Of a stretch of 31,831 nucleotides of DNA, positions 18,972-29,803 are shown piece by piece. Every line of letters begins with the position of its first letter. Position 1 is the stretch's first letter. The notes beneath the pieces were generated by a model. The model saw nothing but the letters and a program-made list of their open reading frames with translations. It searched no databases and was not told the DNA's origin. The DNA is from Hypsibius dujardini. Taxonomy: Eukaryota; Tardigrada; Eutardigrada; Parachela; Hypsibiidae. The stretch is from positions 1 to 31,831 of the forward strand of contig LRSR01013644.1 in NCBI GenBank assembly GCA_001579985.1, in the 5' to 3' direction. The position numbers and the translations under genes were made by a program.

Positions 18972-19085
18972 TTTGTCTGTCGGCTGTATGTCGGTGTGTC
19001 TTTGTCTGCGTGCTTACGTGCTTGCCTGTCTGTTTATCTGTCTGTCCGTCGGCTTGTCTGTCTGTCTGCGTGCCTACCTGCCTTT
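18972..19085 (+). repeat. (CTGT)n microsatellite
   Basis: Interrupted CTGT/CTGC/CGTG run, the source of spurious Cys/Leu/Ser-rich frames. Confidence 0.85.
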
Positions 19086-20743
19086 AACTAGCTGTCTGAA
19101 GAATCAAATCAGCCACTACTACCAGCACACGTACTTTCACTCTCAGCTGACTTAACATCAAAGCTCGCTCCTTCTTCCATTACGGATATATACTGTACAC
19201 TAGTATACAGGAAGGGGGGGGGGAGAAAGGATTTGCGCAAGCTGTCAACGCTGTCAATTGCGAAAAGCGGGGCGAGGAGAAAACAACTTTAGCCGTGTGC
19301 CCTATTCCCTTCCCTTCATCCTCTCTCTCTAGCCGTCAATCCGGCACGCCACACCACACGAAGTCTTCCTCCTCATCAAGGCGAGACGTCGACGATCGAC
19401 GTGTTTTTTGCCAGCTCTCTTCTTTCCCTTTCCCTCTTTCTCTCTCGTTCGATCCTTATTCCTTCTTTGGACGTTTGTTTGTTGGTGTATACGCGCTGCG
19501 TAGTTTTCACGGTAATCGCCCAGGCCGCCGTCGCCACTGTCGGGGGCTCGTCTGCTGTGGAATGGCCGCACACACACACACGCAGGGAGAGAGAGAACTG
19601 GCACGCCAGGAGGGAGGACGATGGGAAAATAAGGAAAGAAAAGGAAGGAAGGAATGTGAAAACTCTTTCTCTTCCCTGGCTGCCTATGTGTGTCCGGATC
19701 CGATCGATCGATTGTGTGATGCCGTGGATGGAGTTGCCATCCGGGTGTGTTGTTGTTTCTGGGTCCGCCGCTCGTTTCGTCCTATGTATATATTAAAAAA
19801 AGGGCGAAATAGATTGGATTAGAAAGTGTGCGTGGTTGTGTTTGTATGTTGTTTTACTGTTTTCTATTTTCCTTCGGTTGCTGGCTGCGGCTGAAAGACA
19901 AATGGGCAAGACTGGAAGGGATGGGAAGGGTCGCGGGGTCGCGGGCTGGATCTTAGCAGGAGATATCTGCGTTTATCTATTCGCAGTCTTCTTGTGTTTT
20001 TTCTCTTTCCTTTCGCTTTTTACTGTGGACTATGCACGTGCGAGAAAAGGGTTCTTTTCAGGGGGTTCTCATTAGAGGATTAAGCGCGGTTATTGTTAAT
20101 CGATTGACTGGCTGATTGGCTGATTGGCTGTTTTTATTTGATTTGATTGTGTGGTGGGTTGATTTGCTTGATTGGACGGTAGACGTGTTACTTTGCTGCT
20201 TGTGGGTTGTGATACTGCAGATGGTTGATTGTTGGATTGAATCGAATGATTGACCGATTGATTTGTATTTCTCTCGTCGAGTATATATGAGTAAATACTC
20301 CAGTCGGAAGGAGGAATTCACACCGATTCAAGACGTGTGGTAGTCAGTTACCGAACTTGCGATATTACATAGACATACAATTGTTTTGTCTCATGCGGAT
20401 GTTCCTACTTGTACTGTGCCTGCATCTTTCCTTCCTGTCATTTCTGTCACTTTGTGAAAGCATTGCAAAAAATTATTCCGTTAATTAACAAAGGGGACAG
20501 AAATGTTTCAGCCCGTTCTGGAATTGAAGAACTTGCGCGCGTTGATCCCTCATAAGAGGAGCACGTGGGAATAAGTAGAAGCAAGGACACACGTATCGGC
20601 CGAGCTGGGTGCGGTGCCTGATGGTAATACGGATTTTCATTCCAACCTTCCTTCCCTCCATCCCGGCGCATCTCGCACATCCAGACACGCACACGCCTCG
20701 CGGAAAGTCGGATACACAGGCATGATCATCCTATGTGACTGTC

Positions 20744-20803
20744 ACAGACAAACAGAGACAGACAGACAGATAAACAGACAGACAGACAGACAGAGAGACA
20801 GAC
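20744..20803 (+). repeat. (GACA)n microsatellite
   Basis: ACAG run with AAAC interruption, opposite in orientation to the other tetranucleotide arrays in the presumed leader intron. Confidence 0.9.
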
Positions 20804-21910
20804 GCTCACACGGACGCCCAACCCTGAGCGTGCGATGGATGGATGGAAGGAGGAGCCAGTCAAGGGACTCTGTTGGGAGGGATTGGAGAGGACGACAACA
20901 ATTCCCGAAAGTCGCCCCATCTGTTTTTGGGAGAGGAGAAAGATGGACCTCTCAGACAGTCATATATATAAATATAAAGTATGTATATACATGTATGTAG
21001 CAATCTCCGTAAGAGAAGCGCGGGAAGGGATGGGGGATTACAGGAAATTATGACGGAGGAGTGGACATAGCTGAGCGAGCCTTTCTCCTTCTTTCCGGTC
21101 CCCGCTCGCGCGCTCCCGAGATGCAATTAAAGATTCTCATCCATTCATCGCATTCCTCTCTCTCGATCCTCTTTCTATCCAGCCCGGGAGTATACTGCGC
21201 TGAAGTCTCGGGGTAGTAGTACTAGTACGATGTGAGGGATGGAAATGGTGGAATGGACGTGTGTCACCATTTTGCTGTTGCTTCTTCCTTCTCCTCCTTC
21301 AAGGTGACTTTCCGCCCCGGAGCAGCGCGAGAGTTGCTTCTTTTTCTGTCCCTTTCTGTCTGTCTGTCTTTTCTGTCTTTCCGCGGCGGCGATTTATGGC
21401 GAGAGGTTCCCGCGCCAGCTGCGGTTTTTGCAATATTATTTGTGTGTCAACAGGAGAACCGGTTTTGTCGTCGCCGTGGTGACTCGATCGTTTGTTTCAC
21501 ATGTACGTGTTGTTCGGTTGTGATGTTTGACGGAGTGAGATAGAAGACAGCAGAGAGCTCTCTCGTGTGGTCGTCGTGGTCGTGGAGCTCTCCCTCCCTC
21601 TCCCTCTCGCTTACAAACTGGTACTCGATTTGAGACCCTGGGTTTGCATTTTTGTGTGTGTTGTTTTGTGCTGATCGCGTCGTCTTTGATCGCTTCCGGC
21701 TCTTTTATTTCTCTGGTGATCTGTGTGTCTGTCGTTTCAGTGTGTCTCAGTTTGTTTCTGTAGTAAGCATTCTTGGAAAGTGCAATGCACGCGGGAAAAA
21801 ACAGCTAAATTTATTGCCGCGTTCTTTATTTGCGGCTGTGGAGTATGGTTTCCTTCCTCATTGCTCCATGTCCCATGTATCCATATATATTTGTCTCGAT
21901 CTGTTTTTTG

Positions 21911-22022
21911 CGTTTGTCTGTCTGTCTGTGTGCCTGACTGTCTGTAAATCTGTCTGTCTGTCGTTCTGTCTTTTCTGTCTGCCTATATTGTCTATTGTCT
22001 ATCTAGTCTATGTTGTCTGCCT
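21911..22022 (+). repeat. (CTGT)n microsatellite
   Basis: Interrupted CTGT run ending in CTATTGTCTAT variants. Confidence 0.85.
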
Positions 22023-22825
22023 GAGACTTGCCGGTCTGCATTTATAAAACTCGGTCAGGAATGCTTGCCTGAACTCACAGACACCGCCGGAAGCACGAGC
22101 CGCGGTCTCGTAAAATTCCTCTTAAAACATCTTTTTATTTCGCGTTTATTGTTACGAGTAGATTGCGCAGGAGTGGTTTGTTTGGGTGGTGCGTGTGTGA
22201 TGCCCTTCTCGCCATCTGGAGGGTGGATTTTTTTATTGGATCCTCGCAGTAAAACAAAATGTGTCTGAATGCGCTATTTTTAATGTATAACTCTTTGTCG
22301 TTGTGCGGTTATTACCGTAGTATTGCAGTCTTGCGAATTGCGACCTAGTAGTGGTAAAGGTTTTAAGCAGGTCGAATTTAAATTACAATCATTTTAAGCG
22401 CGGGCGATGAGGAATGGCGAGGCAAGTGATGTGTGACGTCTTGTCTGACCGGATACGCGTCCGTCGAGGAAGCGGGTTTTTAAAAGTGAGGGATAATGTG
22501 AATAACCGGTTTATACGCACACCTGGTCTTACAGGTGTCCCTGTACACTGCTGGGCAGTAGTAGTTTGGTGGCTTTTGTCTGGTCTTGTCATAGGTGTGT
22601 GTTCTTGCTTAGGGGAATATTTTCAGTGACATCAGGGAAAAAAACCGAAGGTCGCGTCGTGTGAGAAAAATGGCGTTTTGGCTGTTGATTGGATGGTTTG
22701 ACGGTTTGCACGGGTGTTGGTTGGTTGATTTGACACTAGAATTATGTCTCCATTTGATTGACTTTATGCGTTTGATTTTTCGATTGATTGACTGATTAAA
22801 GCAGTCGAATAACCTTTTTGATTCT

Positions 22826-22963
22826 GCCTGTCCGTTGTTTGTCTTTGTGTCCGTCTGCATGCCTGTCTGTATGGTCTGCCTTGTTTTCTTTCTGTCTGAC
22901 TGTCTGATTTTCTATCTGTAAGTATGCTTGTCTGACTACCTGCCTGTGTCTGTGTCTGTTAAC
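22826..22963 (+). repeat. (CTGT)n microsatellite
   Basis: Loose CTGT/CTGC/CTGA run directly after a GATT-rich patch (22680-22800). The two families sit side by side here, as they also do near 14.35-14.49 kb. Confidence 0.8.
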
Positions 22964-23884
22964 TACAGCCACACAGTTATATCCCTTTATGCAGAGAGTC
23001 TATCTGACGCGTCCGGAATTGTGCCATGCCGTGTCACTGGTAACGTTATCACGTTCTAGTATACACGGGAAACCGCATTCCAAGCCTGATCGATCTTTCG
23101 AGTGGTCTGTCGTGTCGAGTCACGGCGAGGAAGAAAATTCACATTTCGGCATGAAGCGAAATCGTGCTAATTCACGGTCGAGGAAAAGGTGCTCCAGATC
23201 CTCTTCCCGCGGGCTTTTTACCACGCTCCCTTTCTCTTTATGTCTTTCCAGACAAGCCCATCGATCGAGTCATGATGGGAGACAAAGGGAGAAAGAGGGG
23301 CAGACGAGCTACTAGTAATTTCGATTCTTTAGGAGTTTATACTCGTGGCGGGATGCGAGCCCATTTTGTGCCTGTTATTTTTGAGAGGGATGGGAACTTT
23401 ATTGTATCTTCCGTATGCGGTCGATCGATTGATTGTTTGGATTGATGAGTTTGTTGTTGGATTGATTGCTTAATTGTCTGCTTGATGTTCTAGTATGTTC
23501 CTAATGTGGGTGATTCATTGATTATTTGGATTTATTCGCTATGTTTCGAAGCGTTTAATTTTGAATTTTTTGCCTTTTTGGCACTGATGACAGTTGATCG
23601 TTTGATTGTTCGAATTGACTTTTTGTCTGTGTGTCTGTGTGTTTGTATGCGTGGGATGGTGTGTGGGGAAGAGGGAAGGGAATATTGTAAACGCGCTGGT
23701 CGATTACAGTACATATCGATCCGGGGGAAGAAGAAATTGTCCCGCGATTCTGGCGCCCTCGTTTTGCCCTCCTTGCTCCCCTTTTTATATCGTGCTACGC
23801 GGTATACTCTCTTCTCGCACCCAATTCATCCTCCGTTCTGCTCTGGTTGAATCGAATCGATGCTGGCAGAGGCGTAGTAGTAAT

Positions 23885-23911
23885 ATATGCATATATATAT
23901 ATATATATATT
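23885..23911 (+). repeat. (AT)n microsatellite
   Basis: About thirteen AT units with one GC interruption, followed by (GGATT)n at 23918-23930. Confidence 0.9.
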
Positions 23912-23979
23912 GTATTGGATTGGATTGGAAAGACAACACGTCCGATCGATCGATGATGTTTTCATTTCATTGCTGCGCG

Positions 23980-24480
23980 CCCAAATTTATTCAAATTCAA
24001 ATTAGTTATTGATATTTTTATTTAGTCTCTTCTGTTAATTAATCTAATAGTAAGCCTTGTGGTTATTTTAGGTGAATATGCTGCTAAATTTAATAGCCAT
24101 TTTAATTGTAATGAATTTCATTTTGATCATTTTCGTTTTTACAATTTTAATCATTTTATATATTCCTGTATTATTGGCTATATTTTTAACTGCTGATTTT
24201 CCAGTTCAATCTCTTCGTTTGGCACTATAAATAGCCATTTATTTTACTAATGGTTTTAGTTTAATCCCTAATTTTAGTATTTATTTTTTATCATTTTTCA
24301 GTATTTTAGTATTTTGTATTTTAATTATTAGTTATTATTTAGTTAGCCATTAACTAAAGTTTTTTTCCAAAATTTAGTATTCTTCACTCAAATGTTGAGT
24401 AATTAGAAATAATAAATTTGTCGGTAAAAATTGTAGTTTACTGTATTACTTTTGCCATCTGTCTTTCGAATGACACATAC
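23980..24480 (+). other. AT-rich stretch with recurrent TTTTAGT words
   Basis: Very AT-rich and non-coding, with many TTTAGT/TTTTAAT words. It is similar in composition to 3080-3290 and ends about 200 bases before the first coding exon of the PHD gene. Confidence 0.5.
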
Positions 24481-24764
24481 ATTCAGTTGAGTGCGCTATA
24501 GCGTCTCTTCTCTTACTCCGCCGAGGGTTGTTTTTTGTGATTATAAGGCGGTCCGGTTAAGTGCAAAAAAGAGAGTTTAAAGAAGAGCCGAGAGAAGAGC
24601 GTACAATTACACTGCTGAAACTGGTTTCTCCCTCTCTCTTTCTCTCCTTTAACTAACTCTTCCGTGTGCTGTTTTTTTTCTCCAGGTAAACCGGTTATCA
24701 ACAGCCACAATCAAATCATCATCATCATCGTTCTCGTCGTCGTCGTCTTCAGCAGCGTTAACCG

Positions 24765-24834
24765 ATGATGATGGGAGAGCCTGACACTGGCTCCCGAGAT
24801 CGCGATGAAAACCAACCCAACCACGAAGCCAACG
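24765..24834 (+). CDS. PHD gene exon with the start codon
   Basis: The exon opens at acceptor TTTTTTTTCTCCAG (exon base 24686). Its first 79 bases are 5' UTR, and an in-frame TAA at 24759-24761 (GTTAACCG) closes any upstream frame. Three successive ATGs at 24765, 24768 and 24771 are in frame; the last has A at -3 and G at +4. It encodes MMMGEPDTGSRDRDENQPN and ends at donor GTAGCA, 24835, phase 1. Confidence 0.65.
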
Positions 24835-27800
24835 GTAGCATTTAATTCCAATCTAATCAATTATTTCACCATCGTCTTTTCAATTTTAATTTATTAAATG
24901 CAATTGAAATATAAAATATATATTGAAATTTAGTACATGTCTAATTCAGAGTTGTCCCATTTGTTTTATTGGGTACCCACTGGTGATTGGTCTCATTTTC
25001 CCCATTTTTTCTGTCGGGATATCGGGATGAGATTGTTCTGGTAATGGGTGGGAATGGATGAGAAAAATTGAAATTTGCAGAAAAAATAATGAATTTTTAT
25101 CAAAAATTAATAGTTTGAACTTTGATTTTAAGCGATAAGTCGGTACTTGATTGCTAGGTTGGCTGAAACAATCATTTCGATATAAAAACCTAACTTGGGC
25201 AAGAACGAAGATTTTCTCTCCCGATCGGCGTGGTTTTTTTTCACAAATACCTCTCCATATATGATGATTTTACATCGAGGTCTCAGGCTGGAAATGACAT
25301 CTACGGTTTTAGAAAAAAGAACGAAGAAGAGACTTCCCGCGCACCACTTTGTCTTATGGCCTGGGGCTTGATTGATTGCTTCATCAGCAAGTTTCAGTTT
25401 TGTTTATCCCAACCAATATTGTCCAGAACGCAAACTTTACTTCAAGCCATTCATTTATAATATCAATACCTTGTACTTAAACTTTAAATCCGTCCATTTA
25501 TTAAAATGAAAATGCAGTTTATTTATAATCGAAATCGATTAATTCCTGATTTAAAATATTTTTGTTTGAACAATTGCAGGCAACAGCAACACGGAGAAGA
25601 AGTACCGGATCCCCCTGAACAGCTCCATCTCCCTGCTCTCCATCAGCGGTGGTGGCAGCAGCTGCGGTGACTCCTCCAACTCCTCCTCAAAGTCCAACAG
25701 TCCGGATCACGTTGTGCCGCGGACCGCGGACGAAAGCGTCCTCGTCGGTGGTGGGAAGGGGAAGGGGAAGACGTCTCCGCCGCAGCAGCAGCAACAACAG
25801 CAGCAGCATCGGCTCTCCACCTCCTCCTTCTCCTCCTCCTCTGCGGCGTCCTCCCCGCAGACCGACGGCAGTATTATCACCGGTGAACGTTACGTCGGCC
25901 ACAATCATCATCCGGATGTTGTGCATCGAGGCATCCAAGGCGGCGGCAGCAGCGGTGAAGGCCGGAGTGTGGTTTTGGAGGTACGGACTCATTCGCCAAC
26001 TCTCTTTTATTTTAATTTAATTGTTAATTTCAAATTATGATTTGTTATTTATTTATCATTGTCGTGAGGATTTTACAATAGAATAAAAATTATTAATTTG
26101 GATGTGGCGGCATTTAAATTGAATTTAAAATATAGCCTCCATTTATGTGATTAATTTCCTGGCAGTACGATAGTTTTTTAATTGTGGTTTAATTTAAAAG
26201 GGAGAAATTGAAAAGCGTAACATATTGCTGGTATTGGGACACTTGAATGGTTACGAGAAATCAAAGCCATTCGTTGGTATTTATTTCCATTCCAAATGAG
26301 GGTTCATGCGGTTGGTAATGTGTTAACTTGATTGGTCGATGGACTGCCTTCATCATCTTATCTCATCATCACGACGTTAATCCATCAATCAAATGATTGA
26401 GATTCATTAGCAGACACGGTTGAGGAAATTATTACGTGCCCGCTCTTGTCATGATTTGATTTAAATCGATGGAAGTATTTCAATTCCTGTTCTTGTCTTA
26501 GATTTTAAATTAAATAAAAAAGTCGATAATACTTACGGGCCGGAATTTAATTTAGATGAACAACTAGTTCTATTTTAACAGCAAATGGTTACACCAAATA
26601 AAAATACAGTAAAAATGTATAAACAGCTTATTCAATGACATTTTAAAAATTTAATAAAATTAGAGTTATTTAAATTTTGATAATGGAAAATGTTTTGTGA
26701 ATTAAAATAGAAGTTGTAAATTGTCGTTACTTTGAATCAACTTTTCTGTTGCTCCTAGGTGGAGGAAGACCGTAACAGCAGCAGCGTCCCCTGTCGAACG
26801 GCGGCCAGCGGGTCAGCCGGCGGAAAAGACAAGCCGCGGAAGCTCAAACCCGGTCGGAAGCCGAGTAGCACTAGTCCGGAGAAGAGGATACCTTCTTCCT
26901 CGAAGAAGAAGCCCCGAAAGCAGCAACAGCAGCTGGGAAAGTCACAAGAAGTCGGGACGATCCGCATCAAGCGGGAGCAGCCGGAGGAGGAGGAGAACGC
27001 CGCCAACGAGGAGTCGGACTACGTCATCCGGTGTATTTGCGGTTACGGGGACATTCTCGGGGAGCAGATTCAGTGCGAGAAGTGCGAGGTCTGGCAGCAC
27101 TTTGCCTGTATGGGCGTGCAGCCGGCCGCTGTGCCGGACAGCTACCTCTGCGAGGTCTGCGACCCCAGCGTGGTGCGACCGTTGTGTGCCGAGGAGGCGC
27201 GGGAGGTGCATAAAGCGCTACTGATTGCTGACGCAAATTCAGGTACCTTGCTCTTTTGCCCTTGATTTTGTGAGTTGCTTGGTGTCCCGTCCGTCTGCCT
27301 GTCCGTCCGTCGGTCCGTCTAGTGTTCCGTCGGTCCGTCTGTCTAGCATTCCGTCTTCTGTCTCGCATGACGAGACGGGATGGCTGACGGTGAGACGGAT
27401 GGTCTTTTAAGAGAGACGATCGATTAGATATTGGATTGAGGGAGGAAGACTTTGAGACGGAAGATGGCTGTGCAGCGAAGGTACCGAAGAAGTGACCGGA
27501 CAACTGGAGGCCGGAAAGTATGAGGAAGAATCAGGCTGGAGGGTTGCCGGAGAGACGGAAGCGCAGATTATGGTGAGAGGAGAGCGGGCAGGCGGAAGAC
27601 CAAGAGCAGTAATGGACTGCCAGATCGTTAGACAGGATGGTAGACGGAGACGGGGAGGCCGTAAGCAGATATGCCATGGGCGACGGTGAGACTGGGGGCA
27701 ACTGGGATTGAAGAATGGAAGTCGGACAGTCTGGCAGGTTAATGGCCCGATGGCGTCTGGAATAGACGGGGAACTCAGCAGCCTGTCCGTCTTTCGTTGC

Positions 27801-29770
27801 AGCTTACCGTTAGCCCGTCATATCATCCTCTGGCTAAACGTACCTTTCGTCTGGTCACCCTCTCAAGCTCTCACCATCTAGCCCGTCCGAGATCGAGCTC
27901 CCGTCTCTCCGTCCGTCAACCTTGCCATCTCACCATCCGATTCTTCATCCCTCTTTCGGGCCTTCCGTCTCTCTGTCTGTTCTCCCGTGACTCCGTTTCG
28001 CATGCCTCCTTCTGTTTGTCCGTCTAACCGTCTGGTCCCTCACTATGCACCGTCGGCCTCGCACCAAACCCGTTCGATCTGTCAGAAGAAACAGAAAAAG
28101 ATGTAGCCTAAAACTAAATTTGAAATTTCAGCCGAAGCACGCAGCCGGAGGAAGGCGAAACGAGTGAGCCACCACCAGCGCAAGTCCAGTGATGTCCTCT
28201 CGCCCCTCGTGCCCCCTCGCCAAACTGATCTCATTTCCTCGTCAGACAAGCGCAGACAACAACAGCCCGATGCCAGTGGCTGCTCATCATCCCGTACGTC
28301 GATGGAACGCGGCGGCTCCACGGCCCGGCAGAGCCAGCAGAGGGACGACATGACCACAGCCACCACCGTCACTGTGGTCGCTGCCGCAGCGGAAATGTCC
28401 CGGGACGACCGAAAGATCCTCCAGTACGAGCAGATGTTCCAGCGGATGGAGGACCGACGGAACAAGAAGGTCGGCCGGCGCAGCACCACCAAGCAACAAC
28501 GCAACAGCAACAACCCCGCAGAGGTAAGGATCATTTGACATCTACGAAACTACGTGTTTCATTTCAGTTTGCTATAAATGATATTTGTTTGATTTTCTTT
28601 TTTATAATATTTATCAAAATTTGTTAGGTTTATTATTTGAAATTAATTTTCTTGCCTGAGTTTATTTGAAAAACGTTTGGTTCGAATATATTTTAATTTA
28701 ATTTGAAATTATTTTCCTACTCGAATGTATTTGAAATTAATTTTATGGTTTGGATGTATTTAAATGAATTTAATACGAAATTGACGTGAATATGTTGTTT
28801 GATTCCGGGTGATGTCTGGGGAAGTTTCTAGTGTCAAATGTTTTTGCTTTCATTCTTTTTTGGAGAATTCTATATCAACTGTTGGAACTACATTATGTAA
28901 TTTAAGTTAGAATATTTGATTTGATCTTGATTTTTTTGGATTTGAAGTTGACATATTTGCAGCTATTTTATCTGATTGATTGTTTTCGCAAGAGTTGAAT
29001 CATCTAAAGAAGCAGCTTTGAATTTAATTGTTGGTCTTATCAATATAAGCATTAAATGTTTTAAATTTAGTAGTTCTTTTGTCTGATTCAGAGTCTGATT
29101 AAACTTTTATAATTAATAAATGGCGAGACTATGTAAGAAATTACCATATTAAATATCAAGTGTCTGAAATATCTAAAAATAGCAAAATAGCTAAAGAATA
29201 TGAAAAAAAGGAAATATGAAACATTTTGTCTTATTTTCTTTAGGCGGATGGATCGTCCAACGGTTCGCCGTCGCGTGACATCAGCGCCCGCGATCGAGAG
29301 GAAGAGAGCCACGAGGACAGCACTAATCCACCACCGTCCCCGCCCAACGCCAACATGGCCATATTTTCACGTCCCACCCCGCCGGCTGTGGCGCCTCCAC
29401 CGACGCCTCCGCCTGCACCTACACCTGCACCTGCACCTGCACCGGTAGTGGCAGCCTCCATCCCCGCACCACCGATAATGGTGATTGACTCCCACCACCA
29501 CCATCACCTGCATCAGCCGCCGCCGCCGGTGTTTGCGGCGACAGTGTTCGTCCCGCCCAAGGGCTTCACCGTGCCGAGTAGCACGAGCACGATGAAGGAC
29601 TCGCTGCCGGCTAGAATGCGCAAGGTCCGACGGAGCAAAGAGGAGAAGGCTGCAAAAGCGCGGAAGGAGTCGTCGAGTGCGTCCGAGTCGGACAGCGCGA
29701 CAGCGATAGTGGACAAGACAGACAAGGTTAGAGGTCATCACGGATGGGGCGGGCTTATAGAGAGATATGC

Positions 29771-29803
<33 letters not shown>

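Larger units (their letters stand above)
12746..24685 (+). other. About 12 kb without coding exons, probably the 5' leader intron of the PHD gene
   Basis: No frame here has a recognisable domain. The longer ones are pyrimidine-rich, GATT-rich or (CTGT)n artefacts. The region lies between the CCAAT promoter and the acceptor at 24685 that opens the first coding exon of the PHD gene, so a spliced non-coding first exon with a long first intron is likely. One candidate donor is GTAAGA at 13406. Contents are listed separately: CTGT/GACA and GATT microsatellites, GA, GT and AT runs, and one long inverted repeat. Confidence 0.5.

Noticed and set aside
19295-19822. 175-codon plus-strand frame
   Set aside because: Composition follows CT-rich, CA-rich and GA-rich simple tracts, overlapping frames are equally open, and there is no domain or repeat of protein character.
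24686-24783. Ser-rich frame reading from the ATG at the 13406 donor into the exon at 24686
   Set aside because: It would encode a serine run and stop at TGA near 24783. It is out of frame with the PHD protein, so it is at most a uORF.
25649-26020. Alternative frames in exon 2 of the PHD gene (Ala/Thr/Pro-rich plus frame, Gly/Arg-rich minus frame)
   Set aside because: Only the Ser/Gln frame joins the start exon and the PHD exon with correct phases. The others are byproducts of CAG/TCC trinucleotide richness.
27492-27689. Frame in intron 3 of the PHD gene considered as a missing SET-domain exon
   Set aside because: It is built of GAGACGG-type minisatellite sequence and has none of the SET sequence motifs.
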